From Cellulomonas sp. KRMCY2 (GTDB taxonomy: Bacteria; Actinomycetota; Actinomycetes; Actinomycetales; Cellulomonadaceae), in contig NZ_JAGF01000001.1 of the NCBI RefSeq assembly GCF_000526515.1, forward strand, positions 2,666,001 through 2,730,000: a stretch of 64,000 bases of DNA, read 5' to 3'. Every line of letters begins with the position of its first letter. The stretch's first letter is position 1. A program made the translations under genes and the position numbers. This document shows positions 1 through 9,137 of this stretch, one piece after another. The notes beneath the pieces were generated by a model that saw nothing but the letters and a program-made list of their open reading frames with translations, ran no database searches and was not told the origin of the DNA.

Positions 1-2
1 AC

Positions 3-203
3 TCGTTCAGCCTCGTGTACGTGCTGACCGAGGGCGGGCCCGGGGGCAAGACCATGCTGCCGATGCTCTTCACCTACCTCGAGGCGTTCAAGAACCGGAA
101 CCTCGGGTACGCGGCCGCGATGGGTGTCGTGCTCGTCGTCGTCGTCGTCCTGCTCCTGTCGGCCTACCTCTGGTCGCAGTTCCGCGCCGAGAAGGAGCGC
201 TGA
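3..203 (+). CDS. sugar ABC transporter permease, 3' end only
   Basis: The 5' part lies outside the window; the reading frame is open from base 3 to the TGA at 201-203. The visible 66 codons contain the GGPGG loop (Y-V-L-T-E-G-G-P-G-G) typical of MalF/UgpA-type sugar permeases, then a final hydrophobic helix rich in Val/Leu and a short charged cytoplasmic tail ending in E-K-E-R. It would be the first of two membrane subunits of a carbohydrate importer. The second subunit starts one base after this stop, so the two are cotranscribed and probably translationally coupled. Family assignment is from the loop motif and context; substrate cannot be read. Confidence 0.85.
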   Translation, partial: SFSLVYVLTEGGPGGKTMLPMLFTYLEAFKNRNLGYAAAMGVVLVVVVVLLLSAYLWSQFRAEKER

Positions 204-204
204 C

Positions 205-1032
205 ATGCGAGCCGTCGTCAAGCCTGCGCAGTACCTCGCACTGTTCGCCTACATCGTCTTCCTGGGGTTCCCGCTGCTGTGGCTCATCTCGGCCTCGGTG
301 AAGTCCTCGGGAGAGCTGAACTCGCTCACGGTGAACCTCATCCCGCGGAGCTTCCGCTGGGAGAACTTCACCGACGCGCTGGACCGGCAGGGTCTGGTCC
401 GGTCCGCCGCCAACTCCATCGTCGTGGCGCTCATCTCCACCGGCCTCGTGGTCCTGATCGCCCTGCCGGCGGCCTATGCCCTCGCGCGGTTCCGGGGGTT
501 GTTCCGCACGGTCGGGACCGGCTGGATCCTGGTCAGCCAGGTGTTCCCGGTGATCCTGATCATCCTGCCGCTGTTCCTGATCCTGCGGACGATCGGCCTG
601 ACCGACAGCCTCGTCGGCCTGACCCTCGTGCACACCACCTACACGCTGCCGTTCGCGTTGTGGATGCTGCAGGGCTACGTCGCCGCGATCCCCAACGAGC
701 TCGAGGAGGCCGGCGCGATGGACGGTGCCGGCCGGCTGCGGGTCCTGCGCGACATCGTCTTCCCGCTCCTGATGCCGGGGATCGTCGCGACGGCGATGTT
801 CGCCTTCGTCTCCTCCTGGAACGAGTTCTTCTTCGCCCTGGTCCTGCTGCAGTCCCCGGACAACTACACGCTCCCCATCACGCTCAAGATGTTCGTCGGC
901 GGGGAGGGCAAGGTGGCCCTCGGTCCCCTTGCCGCGGGCTCCGTCCTCGCGGCGATCCCCAGCATCGTCTTCTTCTCGATCATGCAGAAGAAGCTCACCG
1001 GTGGCCTGCTCACCGGTGCTGTCAAAGGTTGA
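205..1032 (+). CDS. carbohydrate ABC transporter permease (MalG-type)
   Basis: This is the second membrane subunit (275 aa) of the sugar importer. It has about six hydrophobic segments and a cytoplasmic EAA loop (E-E-A-G-A-M-D-G-A near residues 168-176, followed by I-V-F-P-L-L-M-P-G), which docks the ATPase. The ATG at 205 was chosen because it lies one base after the upstream stop. An in-frame upstream start at 124 would overlap the preceding gene heavily. No ATPase gene lies nearby, so the importer probably uses a shared MsiK-type ATPase, as is common for actinobacterial sugar systems (inference). Confidence 0.93.
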   Translation: MRAVVKPAQYLALFAYIVFLGFPLLWLISASVKSSGELNSLTVNLIPRSFRWENFTDALDRQGLVRSAANSIVVALISTGLVVLIALPAAYALARFRGLFRTVGTGWILVSQVFPVILIILPLFLILRTIGLTDSLVGLTLVHTTYTLPFALWMLQGYVAAIPNELEEAGAMDGAGRLRVLRDIVFPLLMPGIVATAMFAFVSSWNEFFFALVLLQSPDNYTLPITLKMFVGGEGKVALGPLAAGSVLAAIPSIVFFSIMQKKLTGGLLTGAVKG

Positions 1033-1063
1033 CCCCATCCACCAGTCGAAAGGCGGGCGGCTC

Positions 1064-2380
1064 ATGCACAAGCATGGCGCTTCCATCGCGGCAAGCCTCA
1101 CGGTCGGCGTTCTCCTCCTCTCCGCCTGCGGCGGGGCAGGGGACGACGACGGCACCCCGACCGATCAGGAGACCGAGCAGGTCGCGGAGGCGACCGAGCC
1201 GATCACCCTGACCTTCCAGTCCCTCTCCGACCAGCCCGCGGCCATCGAGGCGACCGAGTCCGTCGTCGCGGCCTGGAACGAGGCCAACCCCGCGATCCAG
1301 GTCGAGATCGTGCCCGCCGGCTGGGACGGCATCTACGACAAGCTGATCACGCAGTTCAACGGTGGCGCAGCGCCGGACATCATCCACTACGAGGCCGCGA
1401 GCATCGTGCCGTTCGCCGTGGACGGGTACCTCGCGGACCTCTCGGAGTACATGTCGCCGGACTTCGTCGCCGACGTGCCCGAGGGGATCATGGAGTCGGT
1501 GACCGTCAACGACGAGGTCATCGCCTACCCGACCGAGCTGCAGTCCTACATGGTCTTCGCCAACAAGACCCTGCTCGACCAGGCAGGGGTCGAGATCCCC
1601 AGTGGCGAGACGATGTCCTGGGACGAGCTGCGGGAGATCGCCAAGTCGAGCACCGCCGGCGACGTCTACGGGCTGGGGTGGGGTCTGAAGAGCCCGACCG
1701 CCGCCTTCATGACGATGGCGCCGGCCTTCGGAGGCACGTTCTTCGAGGGCACCGGGGCCGACGCCGAGCTGGCCATCGGCGAGGGTGAGCTCGCGATCCC
1801 CGAGCTGGTCCAGGCGATGAACACCGAGGACGGCTCGATCCTGCCGGTGACCCTGACCCAGTCGGGCTCGGAGGTCCTGGCCTCGTTCTACGCCGGGGCG
1901 ATCGCGATGACGATCCAGGGCTCCTACCAGGCTGCGAACATCGCCACGGACGCACCTGAGGGCTTCGACTGGATCGTGCTGCCCCCGCTCGAGGGCCCCG
2001 ACGGTGCCGGTCAGGCCGCCAACCCGCAGACCCTCTCCGTCAACATCGACTCCGAGCACGTGGCGGAGTCGGCCGAGTTCCTGAACTTCTTCACCGAGGC
2101 GGAGAACCTCGCCGCCCTGAACGAGGCCGACGCCCTGATCCCGGCGTCGAGCTCCGCCCAGGACCTCATGGCCGAGAACCTCGCGGGTCAGCCCGGCTGG
2201 GACGTGGTGCTGTCGTCCGGCCAGTACATGACCGATGCGCCGTACCTCTTCGTCGACGCCTACGCCCAGTGGAAGGACACGGTCGCGACGCCCGCGTTCC
2301 AGCGGTTCCTCGCCGGCGAGATCGACGCCGACGGGCTGGCGGGCGCGCTGCAGGACGGCTGGGACGAGATCACCGGCTGA
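1064..2380 (+). CDS. extracellular sugar-binding lipoprotein of ABC importer
   Basis: Solute-binding protein of 438 aa. The N-terminus is a lipoprotein signal peptide with lipobox L-L-S-A-C, lipidated Cys about residue 22, followed by an acidic Gly/Asp-rich linker. The body has the family 1 sugar-binding pattern (S-L-S-D-Q-P, W-N-E-A-N-P near the start; G-A-A-P-D-I-I-H; a late G-S-Y-Q). It lies 31 bp downstream of the permeases, an order (permeases first, binding protein last) less usual than binding protein first. ATG 1064 is the start that gives a proper signal peptide. A strong hairpin follows it, so it probably ends the transporter part of the operon. Confidence 0.9.
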   Translation: MHKHGASIAASLTVGVLLLSACGGAGDDDGTPTDQETEQVAEATEPITLTFQSLSDQPAAIEATESVVAAWNEANPAIQVEIVPAGWDGIYDKLITQFNGGAAPDIIHYEAASIVPFAVDGYLADLSEYMSPDFVADVPEGIMESVTVNDEVIAYPTELQSYMVFANKTLLDQAGVEIPSGETMSWDELREIAKSSTAGDVYGLGWGLKSPTAAFMTMAPAFGGTFFEGTGADAELAIGEGELAIPELVQAMNTEDGSILPVTLTQSGSEVLASFYAGAIAMTIQGSYQAANIATDAPEGFDWIVLPPLEGPDGAGQAANPQTLSVNIDSEHVAESAEFLNFFTEAENLAALNEADALIPASSSAQDLMAENLAGQPGWDVVLSSGQYMTDAPYLFVDAYAQWKDTVATPAFQRFLAGEIDADGLAGALQDGWDEITG

Positions 2381-2392
2381 CGCGACAAGGCT

Positions 2393-2438
2393 GGTGCCGG
2401 TCGCCGGCGGGTGCCTCGAGCACCCGTCGGCGGGCACC
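2393..2438 (+). terminator. nested hairpin between transporter and catabolic genes
   Basis: The inner stem is 12 bp (2403-2414 with 2420-2431, one G-T pair, loop CTCGA). A second GGTGCC/GGCACC pairing (2393-2398 with 2433-2438) encloses it. No T-run follows. It could be a terminator or an mRNA-stabilising element separating the binding-protein gene from the ADP-ribosylglycohydrolase operon. Confidence 0.65.
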
Positions 2439-2475
2439 GGACACTCGGAACGACACCGACGGGCGGGGAGTGGAC

Positions 2476-3654
2476 GTGGACTGGTTGCAGGACAGGTCAG
2501 TTGCTGTGATCACCGGGGCGGCAGTCGGCGACGCCCTCGGCGGAGCCACCGAGGGCTGGACACCGGAACAGATCGAGGAGCGTCACGGCGGGCGGGTCCG
2601 GGGCATCGTCGGCCCGTACCACCCCGACTGGCGTGACGCCCGGCCGATCGCGCCGTACCACAAGGGCGACGGGCACATCACGGACGACACCCTCATGACG
2701 CAGGCGCTGGTGGACGTCTACGCCAGCCGTCGCGAGCACCTCGACGCCTACGCCGTGGCGGACGATCTGGTCCCTCTCATGATCGGCGAGCCGCGGTGGA
2801 TCCCAGAGCTCGAGGCCGATGCCCTGCTGCTCCAGCGCGTGTTCCTCGCCGAGAAGTGGCTCGTGGCGCGCCTGCACTACGGTCACGTCGACCCGCGCGA
2901 GGCCGGCGCCGGCAACATCGTCAACTGCGGTGCCGCCATGTACATGGCGCCTGTCGGGCTGGTCAACGCCGGCGACCACCGGGCCGCCTATGCCGAGGCC
3001 ATCGACATCGCCGGAGCCCATCAGTCGAGCTACGGGCGGGAGGCCGCGGGGGTGTTCGCCGCCGCTGTCGCCGCCGCGGTCACCCCGGGTGCCACGGTGC
3101 CGGCCGTCCTGGCGGCCGTCCTCGAGGTCGCCCACGACGGCACGGCGGACGCCATCGGTGCCGTGGTCGACGCCCTGGCGGGGTGGTCCGCGGCCCCGGC
3201 GACCGATGAGCAGGAGCGCGAGCTGGCTCGGGTCGTCCGTGCGGCGGTGGCCCCGTACGACTCCGTGGGACCGGACTACCGGGCCATGTCGCGCGACGCC
3301 CGTCGCCCGTCCCGGACGAAGTCGATCGAGGAGCTCCCGGCTGCGCTCGGCCTCCTCATCGGACACCGCGGCGACTTCCGTGGCGCGGTCCTGGCCGCCG
3401 TCAACTACGGACGGGACGCCGACTCGATCGCGGTCATGGCGGGTGCGTTGGCCGCCGGGCTCGGCGGGAGCGCCGTGGTGCCGGCGGACTGGCTCGACGC
3501 GATCGAGACCGCCAGCAGGATGGACATCCGGGCCACCGGCCGACTGATGGGTCAGGCCGCGCAGGAGATTCTCGAAGGGGACCGCCGGTTCGCCCGGCAG
3601 CGGCTCGAGTCGCTGGCCGGCGTCCTTGACCCGCAGGGCAGGGTGGTGGGGTGA
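2476..3654 (+). CDS. ADP-ribosylglycohydrolase-family protein (first copy)
   Basis: A 392-aa member of the ADP-ribosylglycohydrolase (DraG/ARH) fold family, which hydrolyses N- or O-glycosidic bonds of ADP-ribose or related ribosides using a binuclear Mg centre. Metal-site motifs are visible: G-A-A-V-G-D-A-L-G-G near the N-terminus, T-D-D-T (in G-H-I-T-D-D-T) about residue 75, and G-R-D-A-D-S about residue 316. The GTG at 2476 has GGGGAG five bases upstream; GTG 2470 is an alternative. It starts an operon whose next five genes all overlap by 4 nt. Its neighbours (sugar importer, PfkB kinase) suggest scavenging of a ribosylated compound rather than protein de-ADP-ribosylation; that is inference. 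Confidence 0.85.
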   Translation: MDWLQDRSVAVITGAAVGDALGGATEGWTPEQIEERHGGRVRGIVGPYHPDWRDARPIAPYHKGDGHITDDTLMTQALVDVYASRREHLDAYAVADDLVPLMIGEPRWIPELEADALLLQRVFLAEKWLVARLHYGHVDPREAGAGNIVNCGAAMYMAPVGLVNAGDHRAAYAEAIDIAGAHQSSYGREAAGVFAAAVAAAVTPGATVPAVLAAVLEVAHDGTADAIGAVVDALAGWSAAPATDEQERELARVVRAAVAPYDSVGPDYRAMSRDARRPSRTKSIEELPAALGLLIGHRGDFRGAVLAAVNYGRDADSIAVMAGALAAGLGGSAVVPADWLDAIETASRMDIRATGRLMGQAAQEILEGDRRFARQRLESLAGVLDPQGRVVG

Positions 3655-5009
3655 GACTCACCTGGGCGCAGCCCGAAGACCTCATCGCCCACGAGCTGGT
3701 CCAGTCTGCCGCCGAGGGCACCGACGTCGCCGACGTCGCGGCCCGGTGGGCGGCCGCCGGCGGGGACCTCCGGCCCGCGGCCGGTGGTGCCGGTGCGGCG
3801 CCCGCGACACCGGCGCTGCGGGCGCTGGCCCGCGAGCTCCTGACCGAGCTGCAGGGCCGGGCGGCGCCCGAGTCGCCCACCGAGCCCGACGACTGGTCGG
3901 CGATCTCCGCCCTCCTGCCGCCGGCACCCCGGATCCCGGCACCGGACGCATCGATGCTCGAGGCGCGGTTGCGTGGCGCGTGGACGGGGCGTGCGGCCGG
4001 TTGCCTGCTCGGCAAGCCGGTGGAGAAGATTCCCCGCAGGGGCATCGAGGAGATCCTGCGCGCGACCGACCGCTGGCCCCTCGACGGCTACTTCACGGCC
4101 GTCGGGCTGCCCGACGACGTCGCGGCGCGCTGGCCGTGGAACCGGCGCAGCGCACCGACGTCGCTGGTCGAGAACATCGACGGGATGCCCGAGGACGACG
4201 ACCTCAACTTCGCGATCCTCGCGCTCGACCTGATCGAGGGCCGAGGGGTGGACTTCAGCACGGACGACGTCGCGACGGCCTGGCTCGACAACCTGCCCGC
4301 CGGCCGGGTCTTCACAGCCGAGCGGGCCGCCTACCGGAACATCCTCGACGCGCGGCCGGTCCCCGAGACCGCGACCCACCTCAACCCGTTCCGGGAGTGG
4401 ATCGGCGCGCTGATCCGGGCGGACGTCCACGGCTGGGTCATGCCGGGCGATGTGCGCGGCGCCGCGCACCTGGCATGGAAGGACGCCCGACTCAGCCACA
4501 CCCGCAACGGTCTGTACGGCGCGATGTGGGCGGCGGCCCTGTGCTCGGCCGCGCTGGTGTGCACGGACGTGGACGAGGTCCTGGATGCCGCGCAGACCGT
4601 GCTGCCGCCCGACAGCCGCCTCGCGGCGGCCGTCCGTCGCGGCAGGGAGGTCGCTGCGCAGCCCCAGGACGTCGCCGACGGCCTCGACACCCTGCACGCC
4701 GAGTACGGGCACCTGCACTGGGTGCACGTGATCAACAACGCCGCCGTCATCGCCTATGCGCTGGCCAGGGGCGGCGGCCGGTTCGGGCCGAGCGTGTCGG
4801 TCGCCGTGACCGCCGGGTGGGACACGGACTCCGCGGGGGCGACCGTCGGTTCGGTGGTGGGCGGGCTCCTCGGCGCCGAGGCCATCGGTCAGCGATGGAC
4901 CGCGCCGCTGGACGGCCGGATCGCCACGTCCCTGCCCGGACCCGCCTGGCGCCCGATCGACGACCTGGCCTCGCGGACGCTCCGCCTGGCGCGCGGGGTG
5001 GCCCGATGA
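3651..5009 (+). CDS. ADP-ribosylglycohydrolase-family protein (second copy, N-terminally extended)
   Basis: A 452-aa paralogue of the preceding gene. About 105 N-terminal residues, rich in Ala and Pro, precede the family core, which starts at L-R-G-A-W-T-G-R-A-A-G-C-L-L-G-K-P. The first metal motif reads E-D-D-D-L-N rather than the common T-D-D-T; the C-terminal motif G-W-D-T-D-S-A-G-A is intact. The gene begins with GTG overlapping the previous TGA by 4 nt and ends overlapping the kinase gene by 4 nt. Two paralogues in tandem may act on successive bonds or different ribosides (inference). The missing Thr in the first motif may alter catalysis. Confidence 0.85.
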   Translation: MRLTWAQPEDLIAHELVQSAAEGTDVADVAARWAAAGGDLRPAAGGAGAAPATPALRALARELLTELQGRAAPESPTEPDDWSAISALLPPAPRIPAPDASMLEARLRGAWTGRAAGCLLGKPVEKIPRRGIEEILRATDRWPLDGYFTAVGLPDDVAARWPWNRRSAPTSLVENIDGMPEDDDLNFAILALDLIEGRGVDFSTDDVATAWLDNLPAGRVFTAERAAYRNILDARPVPETATHLNPFREWIGALIRADVHGWVMPGDVRGAAHLAWKDARLSHTRNGLYGAMWAAALCSAALVCTDVDEVLDAAQTVLPPDSRLAAAVRRGREVAAQPQDVADGLDTLHAEYGHLHWVHVINNAAVIAYALARGGGRFGPSVSVAVTAGWDTDSAGATVGSVVGGLLGAEAIGQRWTAPLDGRIATSLPGPAWRPIDDLASRTLRLARGVAR

Positions 5010-5932
5010 GCGGCCGGGTCGTCGTCGTGGGCAGCGCCAACATCGACCTGGTCGTGCCGGTACCGCGCCATCCCGGTGCCGGCGAGACGGTCCTGGGTGG
5101 GGACCTCACCCGCAGCCCGGGTGGCAAGGGTGCCAACCAGGCTGTCGCGGCCGCCCGTGCCGGCGGCGCCCGGACCACCCTCCTGGCGGCGATGGGCGAC
5201 GACGACGCCGCCGAGCTCCTGCTCGGCTCGCTGGGTGCGGCCGGGGTCCGCACCGACCTCGTCACCCGGCTGGAGGTCCCGACCGGGACCGCGATGATCG
5301 GCGTCAGCCCCGACGGGGAGAACGCGATCGTCGTCGCAGCAGGTGCGAATGCCCGGCTCACCATCGGGCCGGTTGCCGCGCAGTGCCTCGGCGAGGCCGA
5401 CGTCGTGCTCGTCCAGCTCGAGATCCCGGTCGAGACGGTCCTCGCCGCCGCGCGGGCCCGTCGTCCTGGAAGCGTGCTCGCGCTCAACGCCGCCCCGTCC
5501 CGTGAGCTCCCGTCGGAGCTCTGGGAGCAGGTCGACCTGCTCCTGGTCAACGAGCACGAGGCGCGCGACCTGGCCGGGGTCGACGGTCCGACCGACGAGC
5601 TCGCCGCCGTGCTCCTGCAGCGCGTGCCGACCGTCGTCATCACCCTCGGCGGCCGGGGCTGCGTCGTGGCCGAGCGCGGGCGGCCTCTCGTCGCCCTCGC
5701 GGCCCCGCCGGTGTCGCCGGTCGACACCACGGGTGCCGGTGACACATTCTGCGGCGTCCTCGCCGCCGCGCTCGCCGACGGCCGCGACCTGCTCGCGGCA
5801 GCCCGTCTCGCCTCGGCGGCGGGCGCGCTCGCGGTCACCGTACGCGGCGCGCAGGACGCCGTCCCGACCATGGCGCAGACCGCCGCGCTGGCCGTCGCAA
5901 CCGTCGGTGCGGGCTGGGGGGATGCCCGATGA
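5006..5932 (+). CDS. PfkB-family sugar kinase (ribokinase-like)
   Basis: 308 aa, the usual length for ribokinase. The N-terminal motif G-S-A-N-I-D-L-V and PfkB signature 1 (G-G-K-G-A-N-Q-A) are at about residues 10-42. The C-terminal signature D-T-T-G-A-G-D-T-F (about residues 239-247) carries the catalytic Asp and anion hole. It would phosphorylate the sugar released by the upstream glycohydrolases, ribose being the simplest guess. The ATG at 5006 overlaps the upstream stop by 4 nt and its own stop overlaps the next start by 4 nt. Fructokinase- or KDG-kinase-like specificity cannot be excluded from sequence alone. Confidence 0.88.
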   Translation: MSGRVVVVGSANIDLVVPVPRHPGAGETVLGGDLTRSPGGKGANQAVAAARAGGARTTLLAAMGDDDAAELLLGSLGAAGVRTDLVTRLEVPTGTAMIGVSPDGENAIVVAAGANARLTIGPVAAQCLGEADVVLVQLEIPVETVLAAARARRPGSVLALNAAPSRELPSELWEQVDLLLVNEHEARDLAGVDGPTDELAAVLLQRVPTVVITLGGRGCVVAERGRPLVALAAPPVSPVDTTGAGDTFCGVLAAALADGRDLLAAARLASAAGALAVTVRGAQDAVPTMAQTAALAVATVGAGWGDAR

Positions 5933-7932
5933 CCTCCACCTTCGACCCCCTCCTGCCCCGGCCGATCGACCTGCCGACGTCCGTCCCGCTGGACCCCGGG
6001 GCCGACCTGACGGGCCTCGACGACGCGAAGATCCTCGCCGCCCCGCAGGACCCGGCCGCGTGGCCGGCGTGGCGCGAACGGCTCCATGCCTGGCGTGCGG
6101 ACGCCCGACGCCGGCACCAGTACACCGACGAGACGTACCGACGGCCGGGTGGTGCGTGGGCGGCCCGGTGCTCGACCGTCGCCCAGGTCTGGTTGTGGGA
6201 CGAGCTGCTGTACTCCTTCGAGGACGGCAGGTTCACGCCCGAGCGCTTCCTCGCCGACGCCCGCGACCGGTTCGGCGGCCTCGACGCCGTCGTCCTGTGG
6301 CACGCGTACCCGGTGATCGGCATCGACGAGCGCAACCAGTGGGACTTCTACCGGGACGTCCCCGGGATCGAGCGGCTCGTCGCGGACCTGCACGCCGCGG
6401 GCCTGCACGTCTTCGTCGACTACAACCCGTGGGACACCGGCACCCGCCGGGGTGAGGACGACCTCACGGAGCTCGCCGCGCTCGTTGCGGACCTGCCGGC
6501 CGACGGCGTGTTCCTCGACACGCTCAGGAAGGCCGAGCCCGAGCTCGTCACCCGGCTCGAGCGCGCCCGCCCGGGGATCGTGCTCGAAGGGGAGTCCAAG
6601 CTCGCCGTCGAACGCATCGTCGACCACGCGTCGTCCTGGGCCCAGTACTTCGCGGACAGCCCCGTACCGGGAGTCCTGCGCGCCCACTGGTACGAGCGCC
6701 GCCACATGCAGCACCACGTGCGTAGGTGGCACCGCGACCACTCCGCCGAGCTGCAGTCGGCGTGGATCAACGGCGTCGGGATCATGGTCTGGGAGGTGGT
6801 CTTCGGGGTGTGGGTGGGCTGGAGCCCGAGGGATGCTGCCACCCTGCGCCGGATGACCGCCGTCCAGCGGGCCGCCGGTGACCTGCTCCTGGAGGGTGCG
6901 TGGACGCCGCTCGCGGCACTGGCGCAGCGGGCCCATGACGCGGGCGTGTTCGCCTCCACGTTCGAGCGCGACGGCATCACCCTGTGGACCCTGATCAACC
7001 GCGGTCAGGCCGACTACACCGGTACCGTCGTCGACCAGGTGGCGGGCCGGCTCGTCGATCTCGACTCCGGTGCCGAGGTGCACGCCGCGGACGCGGTGAC
7101 GGTAGCCGCCCGGGGGATCGGCGCCCTGGTCCAGCTCGCCCCCGGCGTGCCCGAACCGCGATGGCTGGCTGCACTGCGCACCTCGTTCCCGCCTCAGGAG
7201 GCCGACGCCGCGTTCCCGCACCGCATCGCCCACCGTCTGGCGCCCGACGCCCCGGCACCGGCCCGGCCGACGGACCTGCCGGCCGACATCGTCCTGGTCC
7301 CGGCCGGACCGTACGTGCTGACCGTCCGCTACCGCGCCCGCGAGACCGGCATGTACCAGGGCGCGCCGTACGTCGACGAGTGGAAGCCGTTGCCGCCGCG
7401 CCTGCACGACGCGCGCACCCTGCAGCGCGACGGCGTCCTGGACCGGCCGGTCGCCGTAGCGGCGACCGAGGTGACGAACGCCCAGTTCGCGGCCTTTCTC
7501 GAACGGACGGGGTACCGACCCGCGAACCAGCACCGCTATCTCGCGCACTGGGTCGACGGTCGCCCACCGGCCGGCCGGCCGGACGAGCCCGTCACATACG
7601 TCGACCTCGCCGACGCCCGGGCCTGCTGCGCATCGCTCGGCGGGCGCCTGCCCACCGAGGACGAGTGGCAGCTCGCCGGGCAGACCGGCCGCCTCCGGCG
7701 CGGCAGCCCGATGGTGTGGGACTGGACCGAGAGCGAGCACAGCGATGGTCGGACCCGCTTCGTCATGCTCAAGGGCGGAGGGGACCATCGCGCCGACGGG
7801 TCGGACTGGTACTTCGACGGTGGCCCCCAGGAGGCTGACTTCTCGGCCAAGCTCCTGCTCCCCGGGCTGGGCCTGGCGCGCAGTGCCGGCATCGGCTTCC
7901 GGTGCTGCTGGACCGTGGGGAGTGCCGGATGA
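5929..7932 (+). CDS. glycosidase-like domain fused to FGE/SUMF1-like domain
   Basis: A 667-aa protein of two parts. Residues about 60-350 look like a TIM-barrel glycosidase: W-L-W-D-E-L-L-Y, V-L-W-H-A-Y-P, V-F-V-D-Y-N-P-W-D, G-V-F-L-D-T about 191-196 and V-L-E-G-E-S about 215-220, where Asp and Glu could be catalytic. Residues about 450-667 match the formylglycine-generating-enzyme/sulfatase-modifying fold: V-A-A-T-E-V-T-N-A-Q-F-A-A-F-L, G-G-R-L-P-T-E-D-E-W, W-D-W-T-E-S and a final G-F-R-C-C-W. There is no signal peptide, so it is probably cytoplasmic. It is translationally coupled on both sides. FGE-like folds also occur in non-oxidising lectin- or substrate-binding proteins, so maturase activity is not assured. 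Confidence 0.75.
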   Translation: MTSTFDPLLPRPIDLPTSVPLDPGADLTGLDDAKILAAPQDPAAWPAWRERLHAWRADARRRHQYTDETYRRPGGAWAARCSTVAQVWLWDELLYSFEDGRFTPERFLADARDRFGGLDAVVLWHAYPVIGIDERNQWDFYRDVPGIERLVADLHAAGLHVFVDYNPWDTGTRRGEDDLTELAALVADLPADGVFLDTLRKAEPELVTRLERARPGIVLEGESKLAVERIVDHASSWAQYFADSPVPGVLRAHWYERRHMQHHVRRWHRDHSAELQSAWINGVGIMVWEVVFGVWVGWSPRDAATLRRMTAVQRAAGDLLLEGAWTPLAALAQRAHDAGVFASTFERDGITLWTLINRGQADYTGTVVDQVAGRLVDLDSGAEVHAADAVTVAARGIGALVQLAPGVPEPRWLAALRTSFPPQEADAAFPHRIAHRLAPDAPAPARPTDLPADIVLVPAGPYVLTVRYRARETGMYQGAPYVDEWKPLPPRLHDARTLQRDGVLDRPVAVAATEVTNAQFAAFLERTGYRPANQHRYLAHWVDGRPPAGRPDEPVTYVDLADARACCASLGGRLPTEDEWQLAGQTGRLRRGSPMVWDWTESEHSDGRTRFVMLKGGGDHRADGSDWYFDGGPQEADFSAKLLLPGLGLARSAGIGFRCCWTVGSAG

Positions 7933-9137
7933 CCGTCTCACGCGACCCGTCCGACGGACCCCTCGCGGGGCTGACGGTCGTCGACGCCTCCACCCTGTTC
8001 GCCGGACCGATGGCGGCGATGCACCTGGGGGACATGGGAGCGACGGTCGTCAAGGTCGAGCACCCCACCCGACCCGATCCCTCGCGCGGGCACGGCGCCG
8101 CGAAGAACGGCATCAACCTGTGGTGGAAGACCCTGGGCCGCAACAAGCGGACGATGACGGCCGACCTCAGCTCCGCCGGCGGACGTGACGTCTTCCTCGC
8201 GCTCGCAGCGCAGGCGGACGTGGTCATCGAGAACTTCCGCCCCGGAACCCTCGAGCGGTGGGGCTTGGGCTACGACGAGCTCTCGACGCACAACCCGGGG
8301 CTCGTGCTCGCCCGTGTCAGCGGGTTCGGTCAGATCGGGCCCTACCGGTCGCGTCCGGGCTTCGGGACCCTCGCCGAGGCGATGAGCGGCTTCGCGGCGA
8401 TGACCGGGGAGCCGGACGGGCCGCCCACCCTCCCGCCGTTCGGCCTCGGTGACGGCGTCGCATCCCTCGCCACCGCGTACGCCGTCATGGTGGCCCTGCA
8501 CGCGCGGCAGGTGTCCGGTCGCGGACAGGTCATCGACCTGGCGATCGTCGAGCCGATCCTGGCCATGCTCGGACCGCAGATCACCCGATGGGACCAGCTC
8601 CGCACGGTCCAGCCTCGCACCGGGAACCGATCGACCAACAACGCCCCGCGCAACACCTACCGCACGAGGGACGGGCACTGGCTCGCGGTCTCGACGTCCG
8701 CGCAGTCCATCGCCGAACGCGTCGTCCGGCTGGTCGGGCGGCCGGAGCTCGTCGACGAACCGTGGTTTGCGGCGGGGGCCACGCGCGCGCAGCATGCCGA
8801 CGAGCTCGACGAGGCGGTCGGCGGCTGGATCGCCCGGCGCGACCGTGCCGACGTGGTCGCCGGCTTCGAGGAGGCGCAGGCCGCCGTCGCGCCGGTCTAC
8901 GACGCGGCCGACATCGTGGCCGACCCCCAGTTCCAGGCACTCGGTACGATCCACGAGATCGACGACCCTGAGCTCGGGCCGATGCGCATGCAGGGTCCGC
9001 TCTTTCGGCTCTCCGAGCACGACGCGGTCATCGGGTTCACCGGCCGGGCGCACGGAGCGGACACCGACGACCTCCTGGCGGAGCTCGGCTTCACCGACGT
9101 CCAGGTCGCGGCGCTGCGAAGGGACGGTGCGGTGTGA
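7929..9137 (+). CDS. CaiB/BaiF-type class III CoA-transferase
   Basis: 402 aa, typical family length. The N-terminus reads L-A-G-L-T-V-V-D-A-S-T-L-F-A-G-P, with G-A-T-V-V-K-V-E-H-P and N-K-R-T-M-T following; a central V-I-E-N-F-R-P-G-T motif is diagnostic of the family. Such enzymes move CoA between carboxylic acids through a catalytic Asp, here probably in the region around residue 170-200. ATG 7929 overlaps the upstream TGA by 4 nt. Paired with the CitE-like gene it suggests activation and cleavage of a hydroxy- or methyl-dicarboxylic acid, an unexpected partner for glycohydrolases. Confidence 0.9.
   Translation: MTVSRDPSDGPLAGLTVVDASTLFAGPMAAMHLGDMGATVVKVEHPTRPDPSRGHGAAKNGINLWWKTLGRNKRTMTADLSSAGGRDVFLALAAQADVVIENFRPGTLERWGLGYDELSTHNPGLVLARVSGFGQIGPYRSRPGFGTLAEAMSGFAAMTGEPDGPPTLPPFGLGDGVASLATAYAVMVALHARQVSGRGQVIDLAIVEPILAMLGPQITRWDQLRTVQPRTGNRSTNNAPRNTYRTRDGHWLAVSTSAQSIAERVVRLVGRPELVDEPWFAAGATRAQHADELDEAVGGWIARRDRADVVAGFEEAQAAVAPVYDAADIVADPQFQALGTIHEIDDPELGPMRMQGPLFRLSEHDAVIGFTGRAHGADTDDLLAELGFTDVQVAALRRDGAV

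Noticed and set aside
4747-7941. Very long open frame on the minus strand opposite the sugar operon
   Set aside because: It is a GC-rich shadow of four well-supported plus-strand genes; its product has no recognisable motif.
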